64,000 bases of DNA from Pseudomonadota bacterium (GTDB lineage: Bacteria > Pseudomonadota > Alphaproteobacteria > Rhizobiales > Xanthobacteraceae): positions 62,001 to 126,000 of the forward strand of contig JAEYRD010000112.1 of assembly GCA_023435725.1 (NCBI GenBank). The letters run 5' to 3'. Below are positions 8,833 to 18,223 of the stretch, piece by piece. Position 1 is the stretch's first letter, and every line of letters starts with the position of its first letter. The position numbers and the translations under genes are program-made. The notes beneath the pieces were generated by a model. It was not told the DNA's origin. It worked only from the letters and a program-made list of their open reading frames with translations, and searched no databases.

Positions 8833-9519
8833 TCACGGCACCAACTTGTAGCCACCGGCTTCCGTCACCAGGATTTCCGGGTTGGCGGCGTCCTTCTCGA
8901 TCTTCTGGCGGAGGCGGTAGATGTGAGTTTCCAGCGTATGGGTGGTGACGCCGGAATTGTAGCCCCAGACCTCCTGAAGCAGGGTCTCGCGCGAAACCGG
9001 CATCTGGCCGGCCCGGTAGAGGAAGCGAAGGATGGCGGTTTCCTTTTCCGTCAGTCGCACCTTGCGCGCATTGGCCGCGGTGAGCATCTTCGAGCCCGGA
9101 CGGAAGCTATAGGGGCCGACCGAGAACACTGCGTCCTCGCTGGCCTCATGCTGGCGAAGCTGGGCGCGGATGCGGGCCAGCAACACGGCGAAACGGAAGG
9201 GCTTTGCCACATAGTCGTTGGCGCCGGATTCCAGCCCCAAAATCGTGTCGGAATCGGTGTCGTGCCCAGTGAGCATGATGATCGGAGCCTTGAAGCCGCC
9301 CTTGCGCAGGGAGCGGACAACCTCGCGACCGTCGGTGTCGGGCAGACCTACATCCATCAGGACGAGATCGGGAGAATTGGCCTTTGCGGCACTCGCGCCC
9401 TTGGCGCCGGTATCGACGGCGGAGGCTTCGAATTCTTCGTGCAGCGATAATTGCTCCACCAACGTATCGCGCAGATCGGTATCGTCATCCACGATCAGGA
9501 TCTTGCGGGCATTGGCCAT
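8833..9519 (-). CDS. OmpR-family response regulator
   Basis: A 228-residue two-component transcription factor. The receiver domain (about 1-125) has the acidic pair in ILIVDDDTD, the phospho-acceptor Asp in LVLMDVGLPD and the conserved Lys in YVAKPF. The C-terminal winged helix (about 135-228) has the RLTEKETAILRFL and VTTHTLETHIYRLRQKIE signatures of OmpR/PhoB proteins. No histidine kinase is adjacent, so its partner is elsewhere. It is divergent from the L,D-transpeptidase, which is a plausible target, but that is inference. Confidence 0.92.
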   Translation of the reverse strand: MANARKILIVDDDTDLRDTLVEQLSLHEEFEASAVDTGAKGASAAKANSPDLVLMDVGLPDTDGREVVRSLRKGGFKAPIIMLTGHDTDSDTILGLESGANDYVAKPFRFAVLLARIRAQLRQHEASEDAVFSVGPYSFRPGSKMLTAANARKVRLTEKETAILRFLYRAGQMPVSRETLLQEVWGYNSGVTTHTLETHIYRLRQKIEKDAANPEILVTEAGGYKLVP

Positions 9520-9780
9520 AGGGTATCATCCTTTTGGGTCCGACTCGGCGCGCATGCATGCTGCACCCAGCCGCGAGGGAAAGTTAGGGGTCGCCGTTAT
9601 TATTGTTATTCGTGTTGAAGTAGTGGGCTGTTACCGATTCACAAGCCACAACCACTCTAACCCAGAATAGCTGGGCGTTTTGATGAATGTCCTGTAATGA
9701 GTTCGACATTGCACGTTCACACGAAAAACAACGCTGCTTCAACTAGTTACGCCAGGAATCGAAGCTCCGGAGCGCTTTCG

Positions 9781-10290
9781 GTGATCCGTGTCAGGCCAGC
9801 CGCGGGCAATCCGCGCCGGGGCTGGCTGACGGCCGGGCACCTGACCATACCGGTGGCGCTCGGGCGCGGCGGCATCCTGGCGAACAAGCGCGAGGGCGAT
9901 GGCGGCACGCCGAGGGGCAGCTACCGGCCGCGGCAATTGTGGTGGAGGGGCGATCGGCACAGCCGTCCGCGGACCTTTCTGCCAGCCCGGGCCATCGGCG
10001 ACGCGGACGCCTGGTGCGAAGATCCAGGAGATCGCCACTACAATCGGCCCATCCGGCTCGGACGTGAGCAGGGCGGCGACCGGCTCAAGCGGGCCGACCA
10101 TCTCTATGACTTCATCATCGAAATCGACCACAACACCAGGCCCCGCATCGCCGGCCGCGGTAGCGCGGTGTTCTTGCACCTGGCCCGCGACAATTTCGGG
10201 CCGACCGCGGGCTGCGTCTCCATGACGAAATCTGCGATGCTGCAATTGCTGCGGCGGCTGGGACCACGAACAAAGATCATCGTCGGGTGA
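9781..10290 (+). CDS. L,D-transpeptidase family protein (YkuD domain)
   Basis: A YkuD-type transpeptidase of about 169 residues. The catalytic signature is seen as FLHLARDNFGPTAGCVSM, with the His and the nucleophilic Cys. In characterised members the Cys attacks the meso-diaminopimelate carbonyl to make 3-3 peptidoglycan cross-links or attach proteins. I chose the GTG at 9781, which has GGAG nine bases upstream. The frame reaches an ATG at 9697, but that leader has a third-base composition unlike the gene and no ribosome binding site. No signal peptide is visible from either start, typical of this short subfamily and leaving its location unclear. Confidence 0.82.
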   Translation: MIRVRPAAGNPRRGWLTAGHLTIPVALGRGGILANKREGDGGTPRGSYRPRQLWWRGDRHSRPRTFLPARAIGDADAWCEDPGDRHYNRPIRLGREQGGDRLKRADHLYDFIIEIDHNTRPRIAGRGSAVFLHLARDNFGPTAGCVSMTKSAMLQLLRRLGPRTKIIVG

Positions 10291-10296
10291 GGGCAG

Positions 10297-11082
10297 ATGC
10301 TCGACAAGGATCAGATCGCCGCCGCATCGCACGTTCTCGTTCAACATTGGCGCGACGGCACCAAGCTCGACGCGCTGGCTGCAAATTTGCGCCCGCAGAG
10401 CCGCGCCGAGGGCTACGCGATCCAGGCCGTGCTTGAGGCGCGATCACTGGGAAAATTGTTCGGCTGGAAGACCGCGGCAACGAGCGAGGCCGGACAGAAA
10501 CACATCAATGTCGCGGGACCACTGGCCGGACGCATCATGAGTGACACTGTGATCGCCGATGGCGGCACCGCGTCGATGAAAGGCAACGCGATGCGCGTCG
10601 GCGAACCGGAATTCGCCTTCCGCATGGGACACGATCTGGGACCGCGCGCGGCACCGTACAGTGTGGATGAAGTGCTGGCCGCCGTCGAAAGCTTGCATCC
10701 GGCGATTGAGATTCCCGATTCGCGCTTTGCCGATTTCGTCAGCGCGGGTGAAGCGCAACTCATCGCCGACAACGCCTGCGCGCATCTGTTCGTGCTGGGC
10801 GCAGCGACGTCCGCGAACTGGCGCGCGATGGATCTCGTCGAGGAGCGCCCGCAGATCACGTTGCGCGGCGAGCGTTATGTCGGCCACGGCAAGAACGTGC
10901 TCGGCGACCCCCGCGTTGCGCTCGCCTGGCTTGCGAACGAGCTGCGCGGGCTCGGCATCATCTTGCGGGCAGGGGAGGTGGTAACCACAGGAACGTGCCA
11001 TCCGCCGCTCCCGATCCAGGCCGGTGATCATTTTGCGGCGGACTTTGGTGTGCTGGGGAAGGTGTCGGTGGGGTTCGCATAG
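10297..11082 (+). CDS. 2-keto-4-pentenoate hydratase/FAH-family enzyme
   Basis: A 261-residue protein resembling MhpD-type 2-keto-4-pentenoate hydratases of the fumarylacetoacetate hydrolase superfamily. The metal-binding region is seen as GEPEFAF (Glu-x-Glu, about residues 107-113) with the later Glu in HPAIEIPDSRF. These enzymes use a divalent metal to add water to 2-oxo acids in aromatic meta-cleavage pathways. No other catabolic genes are near, so the physiological substrate is unknown. It starts six bases after the L,D-transpeptidase stop and is probably cotranscribed. Confidence 0.82.
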   Translation: MLDKDQIAAASHVLVQHWRDGTKLDALAANLRPQSRAEGYAIQAVLEARSLGKLFGWKTAATSEAGQKHINVAGPLAGRIMSDTVIADGGTASMKGNAMRVGEPEFAFRMGHDLGPRAAPYSVDEVLAAVESLHPAIEIPDSRFADFVSAGEAQLIADNACAHLFVLGAATSANWRAMDLVEERPQITLRGERYVGHGKNVLGDPRVALAWLANELRGLGIILRAGEVVTTGTCHPPLPIQAGDHFAADFGVLGKVSVGFA

Positions 11083-11091
11083 CCACCGCCA

Positions 11092-11167
11092 TCATTGCAA
11101 GCGTAGCGAAGCAATCCAGACTGCCACCGCAGAACGGCTCTGGATTGCTTCGCTACGCTCGCAATGA
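11092..11167. repeat. palindromic interspersed repeat (family A, copy 1)
   Basis: Two 29-nt arms (11092-11120 and 11139-11167), with the core GCGTAGCGAAGCAATCCAGA and its complement, pair almost perfectly around an 18-nt loop. The element sits between convergent genes. Related copies are at 19272-19387 and 24358-24447. Confidence 0.8.
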
Positions 11168-11211
11168 CGAATTCGACGGCCGTTGCCCGGCGCGGCCTTC
11201 GCCAACGGCTA

Positions 11212-11901
11212 TTACCGGTGCCCGAAGATCGCACTTCCCACGCGCACATGCGTGGCGCCCAGCATGATGGCGGTCGCAAAATCCGCGCTCATGCCCATGG
11301 ACAGCTTCTTCAATCCGTTGCGCTCCGCGATCTTGGCGGTCAACGCAAAATGCGCCGCCGGCGGTTCGTCGACCGGCGGGATGCACATCAACCCGGAGAT
11401 CGTCAGCCCGTAGGTGTCGCGGCAGCTCGCGATGAAGGCATCGGCCTCGCCGGGGGCGACGCCGGCCTTCTGCGGCTCCTCGCCGATGTTGATCTGGACG
11501 AACAATTCCGGGTGCTTGTTCTGAGATTCGATTTCCTTGGCTAACGCCTGGCAAATGCTCGGACGGTCGACCGAATGGATGGCATCGAACAGCGCGACCG
11601 CCTCTTTCGCCTTGTTGGATTGCAGCGGCCCGATCAGATGCAGTGTAATACCGGAGTAGGCAGACATTAACGCGGGCCATTTGCCCTTGGCCTCCTGCAC
11701 CCGATTCTCGCCGAATACGCGCTGGCCGGCGTCGATGACCGGCGTAATTGCATCCGCTGCGAAAGTCTTCGAAACCGCGATCAGCGTCACCGAGGCACGG
11801 TCGCGCCGCGCATCCTTGCAGGCGCGCGCGATTTCGGCTTCGACCGCGGCGAGCGCGTTTAGTGAATGGCCGGTTACCGGCGCGGCGTTGGCTTCTGTCA
11901 T
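11212..11901 (-). CDS. yggS: YggS-family PLP homeostasis protein
   Basis: A PLP-binding protein of the YggS/PROSC family, which buffers free pyridoxal phosphate. From the ATG at 11901 it has 229 residues, the usual size. The PLP lysine lies in TLIAVSKTF near the N-terminus, followed by GENRVQEA and HLIGPLQSNKA, and the C-terminal GMSADFATAIMLGATHVRVGS phosphate-binding region is intact (shown in parts: SMGMSADF and HVRVGSAIFG). The open frame extends 18 codons upstream to 11955, but that leader is AT-rich and unlike the family. Confidence 0.92.
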   Translation of the reverse strand: MTEANAAPVTGHSLNALAAVEAEIARACKDARRDRASVTLIAVSKTFAADAITPVIDAGQRVFGENRVQEAKGKWPALMSAYSGITLHLIGPLQSNKAKEAVALFDAIHSVDRPSICQALAKEIESQNKHPELFVQINIGEEPQKAGVAPGEADAFIASCRDTYGLTISGLMCIPPVDEPPAAHFALTAKIAERNGLKKLSMGMSADFATAIMLGATHVRVGSAIFGHR

Positions 11902-11991
11902 GATGTCGATTGGCTGTGACTGTAACCGAGTTAAGTCCAATTTTACCGAGTTCAAGAAAGAGTTTTTGAACCCTTCGCTTTACCTTAGCCC

Positions 11992-13707
11992 ATGGGGTGG
12001 GTCGCGAAGATGGCAAACGTGAGTTTCAACCGCAAACGAGCGAAACTCAAGCAGGTTCTCGGAATCCGGGCGCGGCTTGCGTTGCTCGCGGTGATTCTGG
12101 TGACGCCTTTGATGTTCGAACGCATCCGTTCGCTCGAGGAAACGCGCGCGCGGCAGATCGCGCAGGCGGCAGCTGAATTCACCACCATTGCAAGACACAG
12201 CGCCGATGCGCAGCGCGAGGTGATCTCGTCGGTCGAGACCATCCTGAAAGCGGAAGCCTTCATCCGCGCCTCCGCCGGCGGCATCAGCAAGAGCTGCGAC
12301 GTGCTGCGCGCGAGCCTTCCGTCGAATCTTCCCTGGATCCGCACGCTTCTGATCGCCGGCCAGGACGGACGCATCCAGTGCGCCACCAACAACATGTATG
12401 TCGGCCTCGACCTCAGTGACCGGCCTTACTTCCAGCAGGCGCAGGAAACCGGCCGCTTCGTGCTGAGCGATTTCATCCTGTCGCGGCCTGTCCCGACGCC
12501 GACCGTCATGGCGGTTTATCCGGTGTCCGCCTTCAGCGGCGTCGCGGATGCCGTCGTGCTCGCGACCGTGAATCTCGACTGGATGTCGAAGGTCATGAGC
12601 AATCTCGGCGACCGCGCCGGCATCACGGCCGTGCTGGTCGACAGCGCCGGCACCGTGCTGGCCGCGCCGGCCGACCAGCACAGCGCGGTCGGGCGTCCCC
12701 TCGACAACATGCCGTTGATGTCAGCGATCGCCGACCGGGCGCTGCGCTCAGACCAGGATGAGGGCTCGCTTTCTTTCCTGGCCGCCGACGGCTCCCGCCG
12801 CGCAGTCAGCTATACCCGCATCGCCGGCACCAATGCCCGCCTGATCGCCAGCATCGACGAGGACAAGGTGTCTGCGGCCGTCAGCCGCGATATCCGCACC
12901 GCCTATCTCCAGCTCGCTTTCGTTGTCGTGTTCGTCCTGCTCGGCGCGCTGATCGCAGCCGAGAAACTGGTGATCAAGCCGATCGAGATGCTTGCGGACA
13001 TGGCCAAGCGTCTTGGCGAAGGCGACTTGTCGGCGCGCGCCGCGCGCAATCGCCTGCCGTCCGAGTTCGTGCCGCTGGCTCGCGCGCTCAATGCGATGGC
13101 CGCACAACTGAGCCAGCGCGAGCGCGAGCTGATCGCGAGCAATGACCGTCTGACGGTGATGGCCTCGATCGACATGTTGTCGGGGCTGGCCAATCGCCGC
13201 GGCTTCCAGAGCCGGCTCGACTTCGAATGGATGCGCGCGCAGCAATATGGCAACGACCTCGCGCTGCTGATGATCGACGTCGACCATTTCAAGCTCTTCA
13301 ACGACACCTACGGCCATCTCGAAGGCGATTCCTGCCTGACCAGGCTGGGCGAGTCGCTGTCCGGCATTGCCGCCGACACGACGGGCTTCGCGGCGCGCTA
13401 TGGCGGCGAGGAATTCTGTCTCTTGTTGCCGAGCACCGATGTGAACCGCGCCGTCGAAATCGGCGAACAGGTGCGTGCGGCCGTGCTGAAGCTGTGCCTG
13501 CCGCACATCACGTCCAGCCATATGATCGTGACCGTCTCGATCGGCGTCGCCGCGGCGCGGCCCAACGAGAGCTTGCGTCCCGGCGATCTGATCGAAGCCG
13601 CCGATGCCGCGCTCTACGCTGCAAAACACCGCGGCCGTAACAACGTCGTCGAGCACGGCGTGCAGTCGATCGAGAACGGCGCGGCGGAAATGATGATGGC
13701 GGGCTGA
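11992..13707 (+). CDS. membrane diguanylate cyclase (Cache-HAMP-GGDEF)
   Basis: A 571-residue signalling enzyme that makes cyclic di-GMP. It has a first membrane helix at about 27-42, an extracytoplasmic dCache-like sensor at about 43-300, a second helix at about 303-323, HAMP at about 324-378 and GGDEF at about 390-555. The active-site motif is RYGGEEF (471-475 for GGEEF), and substrate residues in LLMIDVDHFKLFNDTYGH are intact. The inhibitory I-site RxxD is absent: the matching position reads ADTT. It therefore probably lacks product feedback. The gene ends two bases from the oppositely oriented second cyclase. Confidence 0.92.
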   Translation: MGWVAKMANVSFNRKRAKLKQVLGIRARLALLAVILVTPLMFERIRSLEETRARQIAQAAAEFTTIARHSADAQREVISSVETILKAEAFIRASAGGISKSCDVLRASLPSNLPWIRTLLIAGQDGRIQCATNNMYVGLDLSDRPYFQQAQETGRFVLSDFILSRPVPTPTVMAVYPVSAFSGVADAVVLATVNLDWMSKVMSNLGDRAGITAVLVDSAGTVLAAPADQHSAVGRPLDNMPLMSAIADRALRSDQDEGSLSFLAADGSRRAVSYTRIAGTNARLIASIDEDKVSAAVSRDIRTAYLQLAFVVVFVLLGALIAAEKLVIKPIEMLADMAKRLGEGDLSARAARNRLPSEFVPLARALNAMAAQLSQRERELIASNDRLTVMASIDMLSGLANRRGFQSRLDFEWMRAQQYGNDLALLMIDVDHFKLFNDTYGHLEGDSCLTRLGESLSGIAADTTGFAARYGGEEFCLLLPSTDVNRAVEIGEQVRAAVLKLCLPHITSSHMIVTVSIGVAAARPNESLRPGDLIEAADAALYAAKHRGRNNVVEHGVQSIENGAAEMMMAG

Positions 13708-13709
13708 CG

Positions 13710-14756
13710 TCAGCCCGCAGCGACGGCGCGATCGAGCTCGCTCTCCGTCACCACGCGATTGCGGCCGCCACCCTTGGCGAGATAGAGCGCGCGGTCGCAG
13801 CGTTCGATGAGATCGCTGATCGCTTCGCCGGCCCGGTACTGCGCCACGCCGATCGACACGCTGATGTTGGGTAGAACCTCGCCGGTCGAGCGCCGCGTGA
13901 TCTTGCAGTCCGCGATCGCGCGCCTGATGCGCTCGGCGATCTCGGCACAGGCCGCGAGATTGGCATCCGGCAACACGGCGATCAGTTCCTCGCCGCCATA
14001 GCGGGCCGACAGATCCTGCTCGCGAACCTTGTCGCGCAGCACCTTTGCCATCAGGCGCAGCACCTGATCGCCGACGCCGTGACCGAAACTGTCGTTGAAG
14101 GTCTTGAAATGGTCGATGTCGAGCATCAGCACGCTGAGCGGCTCGCCCCATTCCGCAGTCGACTGCGCCCTGCGCAGGAATTCATCGAGCGCCCGCCGGT
14201 TCGCCAGCCCCGTCAGCGTGTCGGTCCGGGCGCGTTCCTCCGACCTTGAGAGCGAATCGCGGATCACGTCGAGCTCGCGGGTCTTTTCCGCAAAGCTAGC
14301 CTCGAGCCGTGTCGCCCTCGTGGCGGCCCGGGCCAGCTCGTTCATGAGCTGGGCAACCAGCACCTTGGGATCGACGCCGGCGTTGCCCTGGTCGGCAACC
14401 TGGCTGATCGCCTGTATCTGCGTATGGTTGTCGGCGATCGCGGTCGCCAGAAACTCCTTCGCCGCGCCCATGAGGTTATGCAGCCGCTCGGATGTGTCGA
14501 CAGCGACCACGCTCACCTGGGGCGCGACGTAGGTCTTGAACAGATTCTGATTGGTCCGGGGGTCGAAGGGACGATTGTGGTCAATCAGGAGATCTATGGC
14601 GTTGCGCAGGTCGTCTTGGCCGCCCGCGAAATATTGGAACCAGACGGCAAAGTTGGTTGGCGTCGGCGCAATCCGCTGTTCGGCCATGCACCGCGTTGCC
14701 CGCCCGGCGATGGACACGGCATAATCGTAATCGGGATCGTCGAAACTGGAATTCAT
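13710..14756 (-). CDS. cytoplasmic diguanylate cyclase with GGEEL motif
   Basis: A 348-residue GGDEF protein without membrane segments. The N-terminal 170 residues form a helical, probably coiled-coil region of the kind seen in soluble regulators. The GGDEF domain covers about 175-340, with LMLDIDHFKTFNDSFGHGVGD and the signature RYGGEEL (254-258), where the final Phe is Leu. Unlike its neighbour it keeps the I-site (REQD, 245-248), so feedback inhibition by c-di-GMP is expected. The effect of the Phe-to-Leu change on activity is uncertain. It is convergent with the preceding cyclase with a 2-bp gap. Confidence 0.9.
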   Translation of the reverse strand: MNSSFDDPDYDYAVSIAGRATRCMAEQRIAPTPTNFAVWFQYFAGGQDDLRNAIDLLIDHNRPFDPRTNQNLFKTYVAPQVSVVAVDTSERLHNLMGAAKEFLATAIADNHTQIQAISQVADQGNAGVDPKVLVAQLMNELARAATRATRLEASFAEKTRELDVIRDSLSRSEERARTDTLTGLANRRALDEFLRRAQSTAEWGEPLSVLMLDIDHFKTFNDSFGHGVGDQVLRLMAKVLRDKVREQDLSARYGGEELIAVLPDANLAACAEIAERIRRAIADCKITRRSTGEVLPNISVSIGVAQYRAGEAISDLIERCDRALYLAKGGGRNRVVTESELDRAVAAG

Positions 14757-14948
14757 CGCCTAGCGCGGGTGCTGTTGGCGGCCAACCTCGCACCGACCCC
14801 TTAATCCGATCCCAATGAGTCCTCCGTACTTTTGCGGAGCAGCATTGCGGGGCCCCGCTGCCGGCGGCAACCCATTGACCCCTTGAGGACTTCTATGGCC
14901 TAGTCCGCCGTCTTTAGACGGCCGCATCCGAGAAAAACCAACGATTCC

Positions 14949-17573
14949 ATGACCTCCGAACGCTATAACGCCCGCGACGCCGAACCGCGCTGGCAAGCCG
15001 CCTGGGACGAACAGGCAATCTTCGTCTCGAAGAACGACGATTCGCGGCCGAAATACTATGTGCTCGAGATGTTCCCCTACCCGTCCGGGCGCATCCATAT
15101 CGGCCATGTCCGCAATTACACGCTCGGCGACGTGCTGGCCCGTTTCATGCGCGCCAAGGGCTTCAACGTGCTGCACCCGATGGGCTGGGACGCTTTCGGC
15201 CTGCCGGCCGAGAACGCCGCCATCGAGCGCAAGGTCGCGCCCAAAGCGTGGACCTACGACAACATCGCGGCGATGAAGAAGCAGCTCCGCTCGATCGGGC
15301 TGTCGCTGGACTGGAGCCGCGAGATCGCGACCTGCGATCCCTCCTATTACAAGCATCAGCAGAAGATGTTCCTGGACTTCCTGCGCGAAGGCCTCGCCGA
15401 GCGCGAGAAGCGCAAGGTGAACTGGGACCCGGTCGACATGACCGTGCTCGCCAACGAGCAGGTGATTGACGGCAAAGGCTGGCGTTCCGGTGCTGTCGTC
15501 GAGCAGCGCGAGATGAACCAGTGGGTCTTCAAGATCACAAAGTACTCGCAGGAGCTGCTGGCCGCGCTGGATACTCTCGACCGCTGGCCCGACAAGGTGC
15601 GGCTGATGCAGCGCAACTGGATCGGCCGCTCGGAGGGCCTGTTGATCCGCTTCGCGCTGGATCAGGCGACGACACCCGCCGGCGAGAACGAGCTGAAGAT
15701 CTTCACGACGCGCCCGGACACGCTGTTTGGCGCGAAGTTCATGGCGATCTCGGCCGATCATCCGCTGGCGCAGGCCGCAGCCGCGAAGAACCCTGAGCTT
15801 GCGGAGTTCATCGCCGAGATCAAGAAGATCGGCACCGCGCAGGAGATCATCGACACCGCGGAGAAGCAGGGCTTTGACACGGGCATCCGCGCGGTTCATC
15901 CGTTCGATCCGAGCTGGAAGCTGCCGGTCTATGTCGCCAACTTCGTGCTGATGGAATATGGCACCGGCGCGATCTTCGGCTGTCCCGCGCACGACCAGCG
16001 CGACCTCGACTTCGTCAACAAGTACGATCTCGGCAACACGCCGGTCGTGTGCCCCGAGGGCCAGGATCCGAGGACGTTCGTGATCACCGACACCGCCTAT
16101 GATGGTGACGGCCGCATGATCAATTCGCGCTTCCTCGACGGCATGACCATCGATCAGGCCAAGGAAGATGTAGCCAAGCGTCTCGAGGGCGAGCTGCGCG
16201 GCAATGCGCCGGTCGGCGAGCGTCAGGTGAAATTCCGCCTGCGCGACTGGGGCATTTCACGCCAGCGCTATTGGGGCTGCCCGATTCCCATCATCCATTG
16301 CCCGAAATGCGATGTGGTGCCGGTGCCGGATGCCGACCTGCCGGTGAAGCTGCCGGACGACGCGACCTTCGACAAGCCGGGCAATGCGCTCGACCATCAC
16401 CCGACCTGGAAGCACGTCACCTGCCCCAAATGCGGTGGCAAGGCGCAGCGCGAAACCGACACCATGGACACCTTCGTGGATTCGTCCTGGTACTTTGCGC
16501 GCTTCACCGATCCCTGGAACGAGAACGCGCCGACGACGCCGGCGGTCGCCAACCGGATGCTGCCGGTCGACCAGTATATCGGCGGGGTCGAGCATGCGAT
16601 CCTGCATCTGCTCTATAGTCGGTTCTTCACCCGCGCGATGAAGGCGACCGGGCACGTTGCGCTGGACGAGCCGTTCGCCGGCATGTTCACGCAGGGCATG
16701 GTGGTGCACGAGACCTACCAGAAGGCCGACGGCACCTATGTGCAGCCGGTCGAGGTGAAGATCGAAGGCGCCGGCAACGACCGCCGCGCCACTCTGATGA
16801 CAACAGGCGAAGACATCCAGATCGGCGCGATCGAGAAGATGTCGAAGTCGAAGAAGAATACGGTCGATCCCGACGACATCATCGCGACCTACGGCGCCGA
16901 CGTCGCCCGCTGGTTCATGCTGTCGGACTCCCCGCCCGACCGCGACGTGATCTGGAGCGACGAGCGCGTCCAGGGCGCCTCGCGCTTCGTGCAGCGGCTG
17001 TGGCGGCTGGTGAACGACGCTGTGGAACTCGGCAAAGGCGCGCCTGCAGCCCGGCCAGCCTCGTTCGGCCCCGACGCAACCGCCTTGCGCAAGGCTGCCC
17101 ATGGCGCGCTGGACAAGGTCACCACCGGAATTGAGCGGCTGCACTTCAATGTCTGCCTCGCCCATATCCGCGAATTCGCCAATGCGTTCTCCGAGGTGCT
17201 GCAGCGCCCCGGCCAGCCGGCGGCTGACCTCGCCTGGGCGATCCGGGAGGCCGGCCAGATCCTGGTGCAACTGTTCTCCCCGATGATGCCGCACCTCGCC
17301 GAGGAGTGCTGGCAGGTTCTGGGCCAGAGTGGGCTGGTTTCGGAGGCCAATTGGCCCCAAATCGAACGCGATTTGCTGGTTGAAGACAGCGTGACCCTGG
17401 TGGTCCAGGTCAACGGCAAGAAGCGGGGTGAGGTCACGGTTGCAACAGTGGCCCAGAATCCGGAAATCGAGGCTGCCGTTTTGGCCCTCGATGCGGTAAA
17501 GCTGGCCCTGGACGGCAAGCCCGTCCGCAAGGTGATCATCGTCCCCAAGAGGATCGTGAATGTTGTCGGCTAG
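14949..17573 (+). CDS. leuS: leucyl-tRNA synthetase
   Basis: An 874-residue class I aminoacyl-tRNA synthetase that charges tRNA-Leu. HIGH-box PYPSGRIHIGH (HIGH at 50-53) and KMSKS (630-634) are both intact. The editing domain is inserted after about residue 225 with TTRPDTLFG, and a zinc-type pair C-x2-C occurs twice (HCPKC and CPKCGG) around 453-500. The anticodon-binding helical domain and C-terminal domain complete a normal-length protein. It overlaps the next gene by 14 bp, giving a translationally coupled leuS-lptE-holA unit, as in many Proteobacteria. Confidence 0.97.
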   Translation: MTSERYNARDAEPRWQAAWDEQAIFVSKNDDSRPKYYVLEMFPYPSGRIHIGHVRNYTLGDVLARFMRAKGFNVLHPMGWDAFGLPAENAAIERKVAPKAWTYDNIAAMKKQLRSIGLSLDWSREIATCDPSYYKHQQKMFLDFLREGLAEREKRKVNWDPVDMTVLANEQVIDGKGWRSGAVVEQREMNQWVFKITKYSQELLAALDTLDRWPDKVRLMQRNWIGRSEGLLIRFALDQATTPAGENELKIFTTRPDTLFGAKFMAISADHPLAQAAAAKNPELAEFIAEIKKIGTAQEIIDTAEKQGFDTGIRAVHPFDPSWKLPVYVANFVLMEYGTGAIFGCPAHDQRDLDFVNKYDLGNTPVVCPEGQDPRTFVITDTAYDGDGRMINSRFLDGMTIDQAKEDVAKRLEGELRGNAPVGERQVKFRLRDWGISRQRYWGCPIPIIHCPKCDVVPVPDADLPVKLPDDATFDKPGNALDHHPTWKHVTCPKCGGKAQRETDTMDTFVDSSWYFARFTDPWNENAPTTPAVANRMLPVDQYIGGVEHAILHLLYSRFFTRAMKATGHVALDEPFAGMFTQGMVVHETYQKADGTYVQPVEVKIEGAGNDRRATLMTTGEDIQIGAIEKMSKSKKNTVDPDDIIATYGADVARWFMLSDSPPDRDVIWSDERVQGASRFVQRLWRLVNDAVELGKGAPAARPASFGPDATALRKAAHGALDKVTTGIERLHFNVCLAHIREFANAFSEVLQRPGQPAADLAWAIREAGQILVQLFSPMMPHLAEECWQVLGQSGLVSEANWPQIERDLLVEDSVTLVVQVNGKKRGEVTVATVAQNPEIEAAVLALDAVKLALDGKPVRKVIIVPKRIVNVVG

Positions 17574-18111
17574 GATCCGCATCGCAGCCCGCTTGCTGGC
17601 GGTCGCCGCACTGGCGGCGCTGACGGCCGGCTGCTTCCAGCCGATGTATGCCGAGCATACCGACGGCACCCCCGGCTTGCGCGAGAAGCTGATGGGGGTC
17701 GACCTTCCGCCGATCGACAAGCCGAACGCCTCGCGCGAGGCCCGGGTCGGTGTCGAAGTCCGCAACGCGCTGGCATTCAAGCTCTACGGCACGGCAACGG
17801 GCATGCCGCCGACCCACCGGCTGATGATCCGCTTCAACAGCGGCAAGTCGTCCCTGATGATCGATCCCAGCACCGCTCTGCCGACGAGCGAAAACTACGG
17901 TATCGACGCCCAGTACAATTTGATCGAGGTGGCCACCGGAAAGTCGGTGATGACCGGCTCGACGTTCTCGCGCGTGTCCTACGATATGCCTGGCTCCTAC
18001 CAGCGTTTCAGCCGCAATCGCGCGGTGCGTGATGCCGAGGATCGTGCGGCCAACGAGATCGCAGAGAACATCGCGACCCGGCTCGCCTCGTTCTTCACCG
18101 CGGGCACGTAG
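17560..18111 (+). CDS. lptE: LPS-assembly lipoprotein LptE
   Basis: A 183-residue outer-membrane lipoprotein that plugs LptD in the lipopolysaccharide translocon. The N-terminal signal ends in the lipobox LTAGCFQPMY (Cys at residue 25). The mature part matches the LptE/RlpB fold weakly, as usual for alphaproteobacteria. Position between leuS and holA is the classical context of lptE, and this weighs as much as sequence in the assignment. The start ATG lies inside the leuS end. Confidence 0.88.
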   Translation: MLSARIRIAARLLAVAALAALTAGCFQPMYAEHTDGTPGLREKLMGVDLPPIDKPNASREARVGVEVRNALAFKLYGTATGMPPTHRLMIRFNSGKSSLMIDPSTALPTSENYGIDAQYNLIEVATGKSVMTGSTFSRVSYDMPGSYQRFSRNRAVRDAEDRAANEIAENIATRLASFFTAGT

Positions 18112-18120
18112 GTCACACCT

Positions 18121-18209
18121 GTCATTCCGGGACTCGCGAAGCGTGAACCCTGAATCTCGATTCCCAACCTCTGGATTCCGGGTTCGTGCTAAGCGCGGCC
18201 CGGAATGAC
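18121..18209. repeat. palindromic interspersed repeat (family B, copy 1)
   Basis: Terminal arms GTCATTCCGG (18121-18130) and CCGGAATGAC (18200-18209) are exact complements, with further partial complementarity inside. The element separates lptE from holA. A shorter related copy is at 19537-19575. Confidence 0.7.
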
Positions 18210-18223
18210 ATTCTCGAGGCCCG

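Noticed and set aside
11931..11945. CtrA box TTAAGTCCAATTTTA before the membrane diguanylate cyclase
   Set aside because: It has one mismatch in the second half-site and sits in a locally AT-rich stretch, so chance occurrence is likely.
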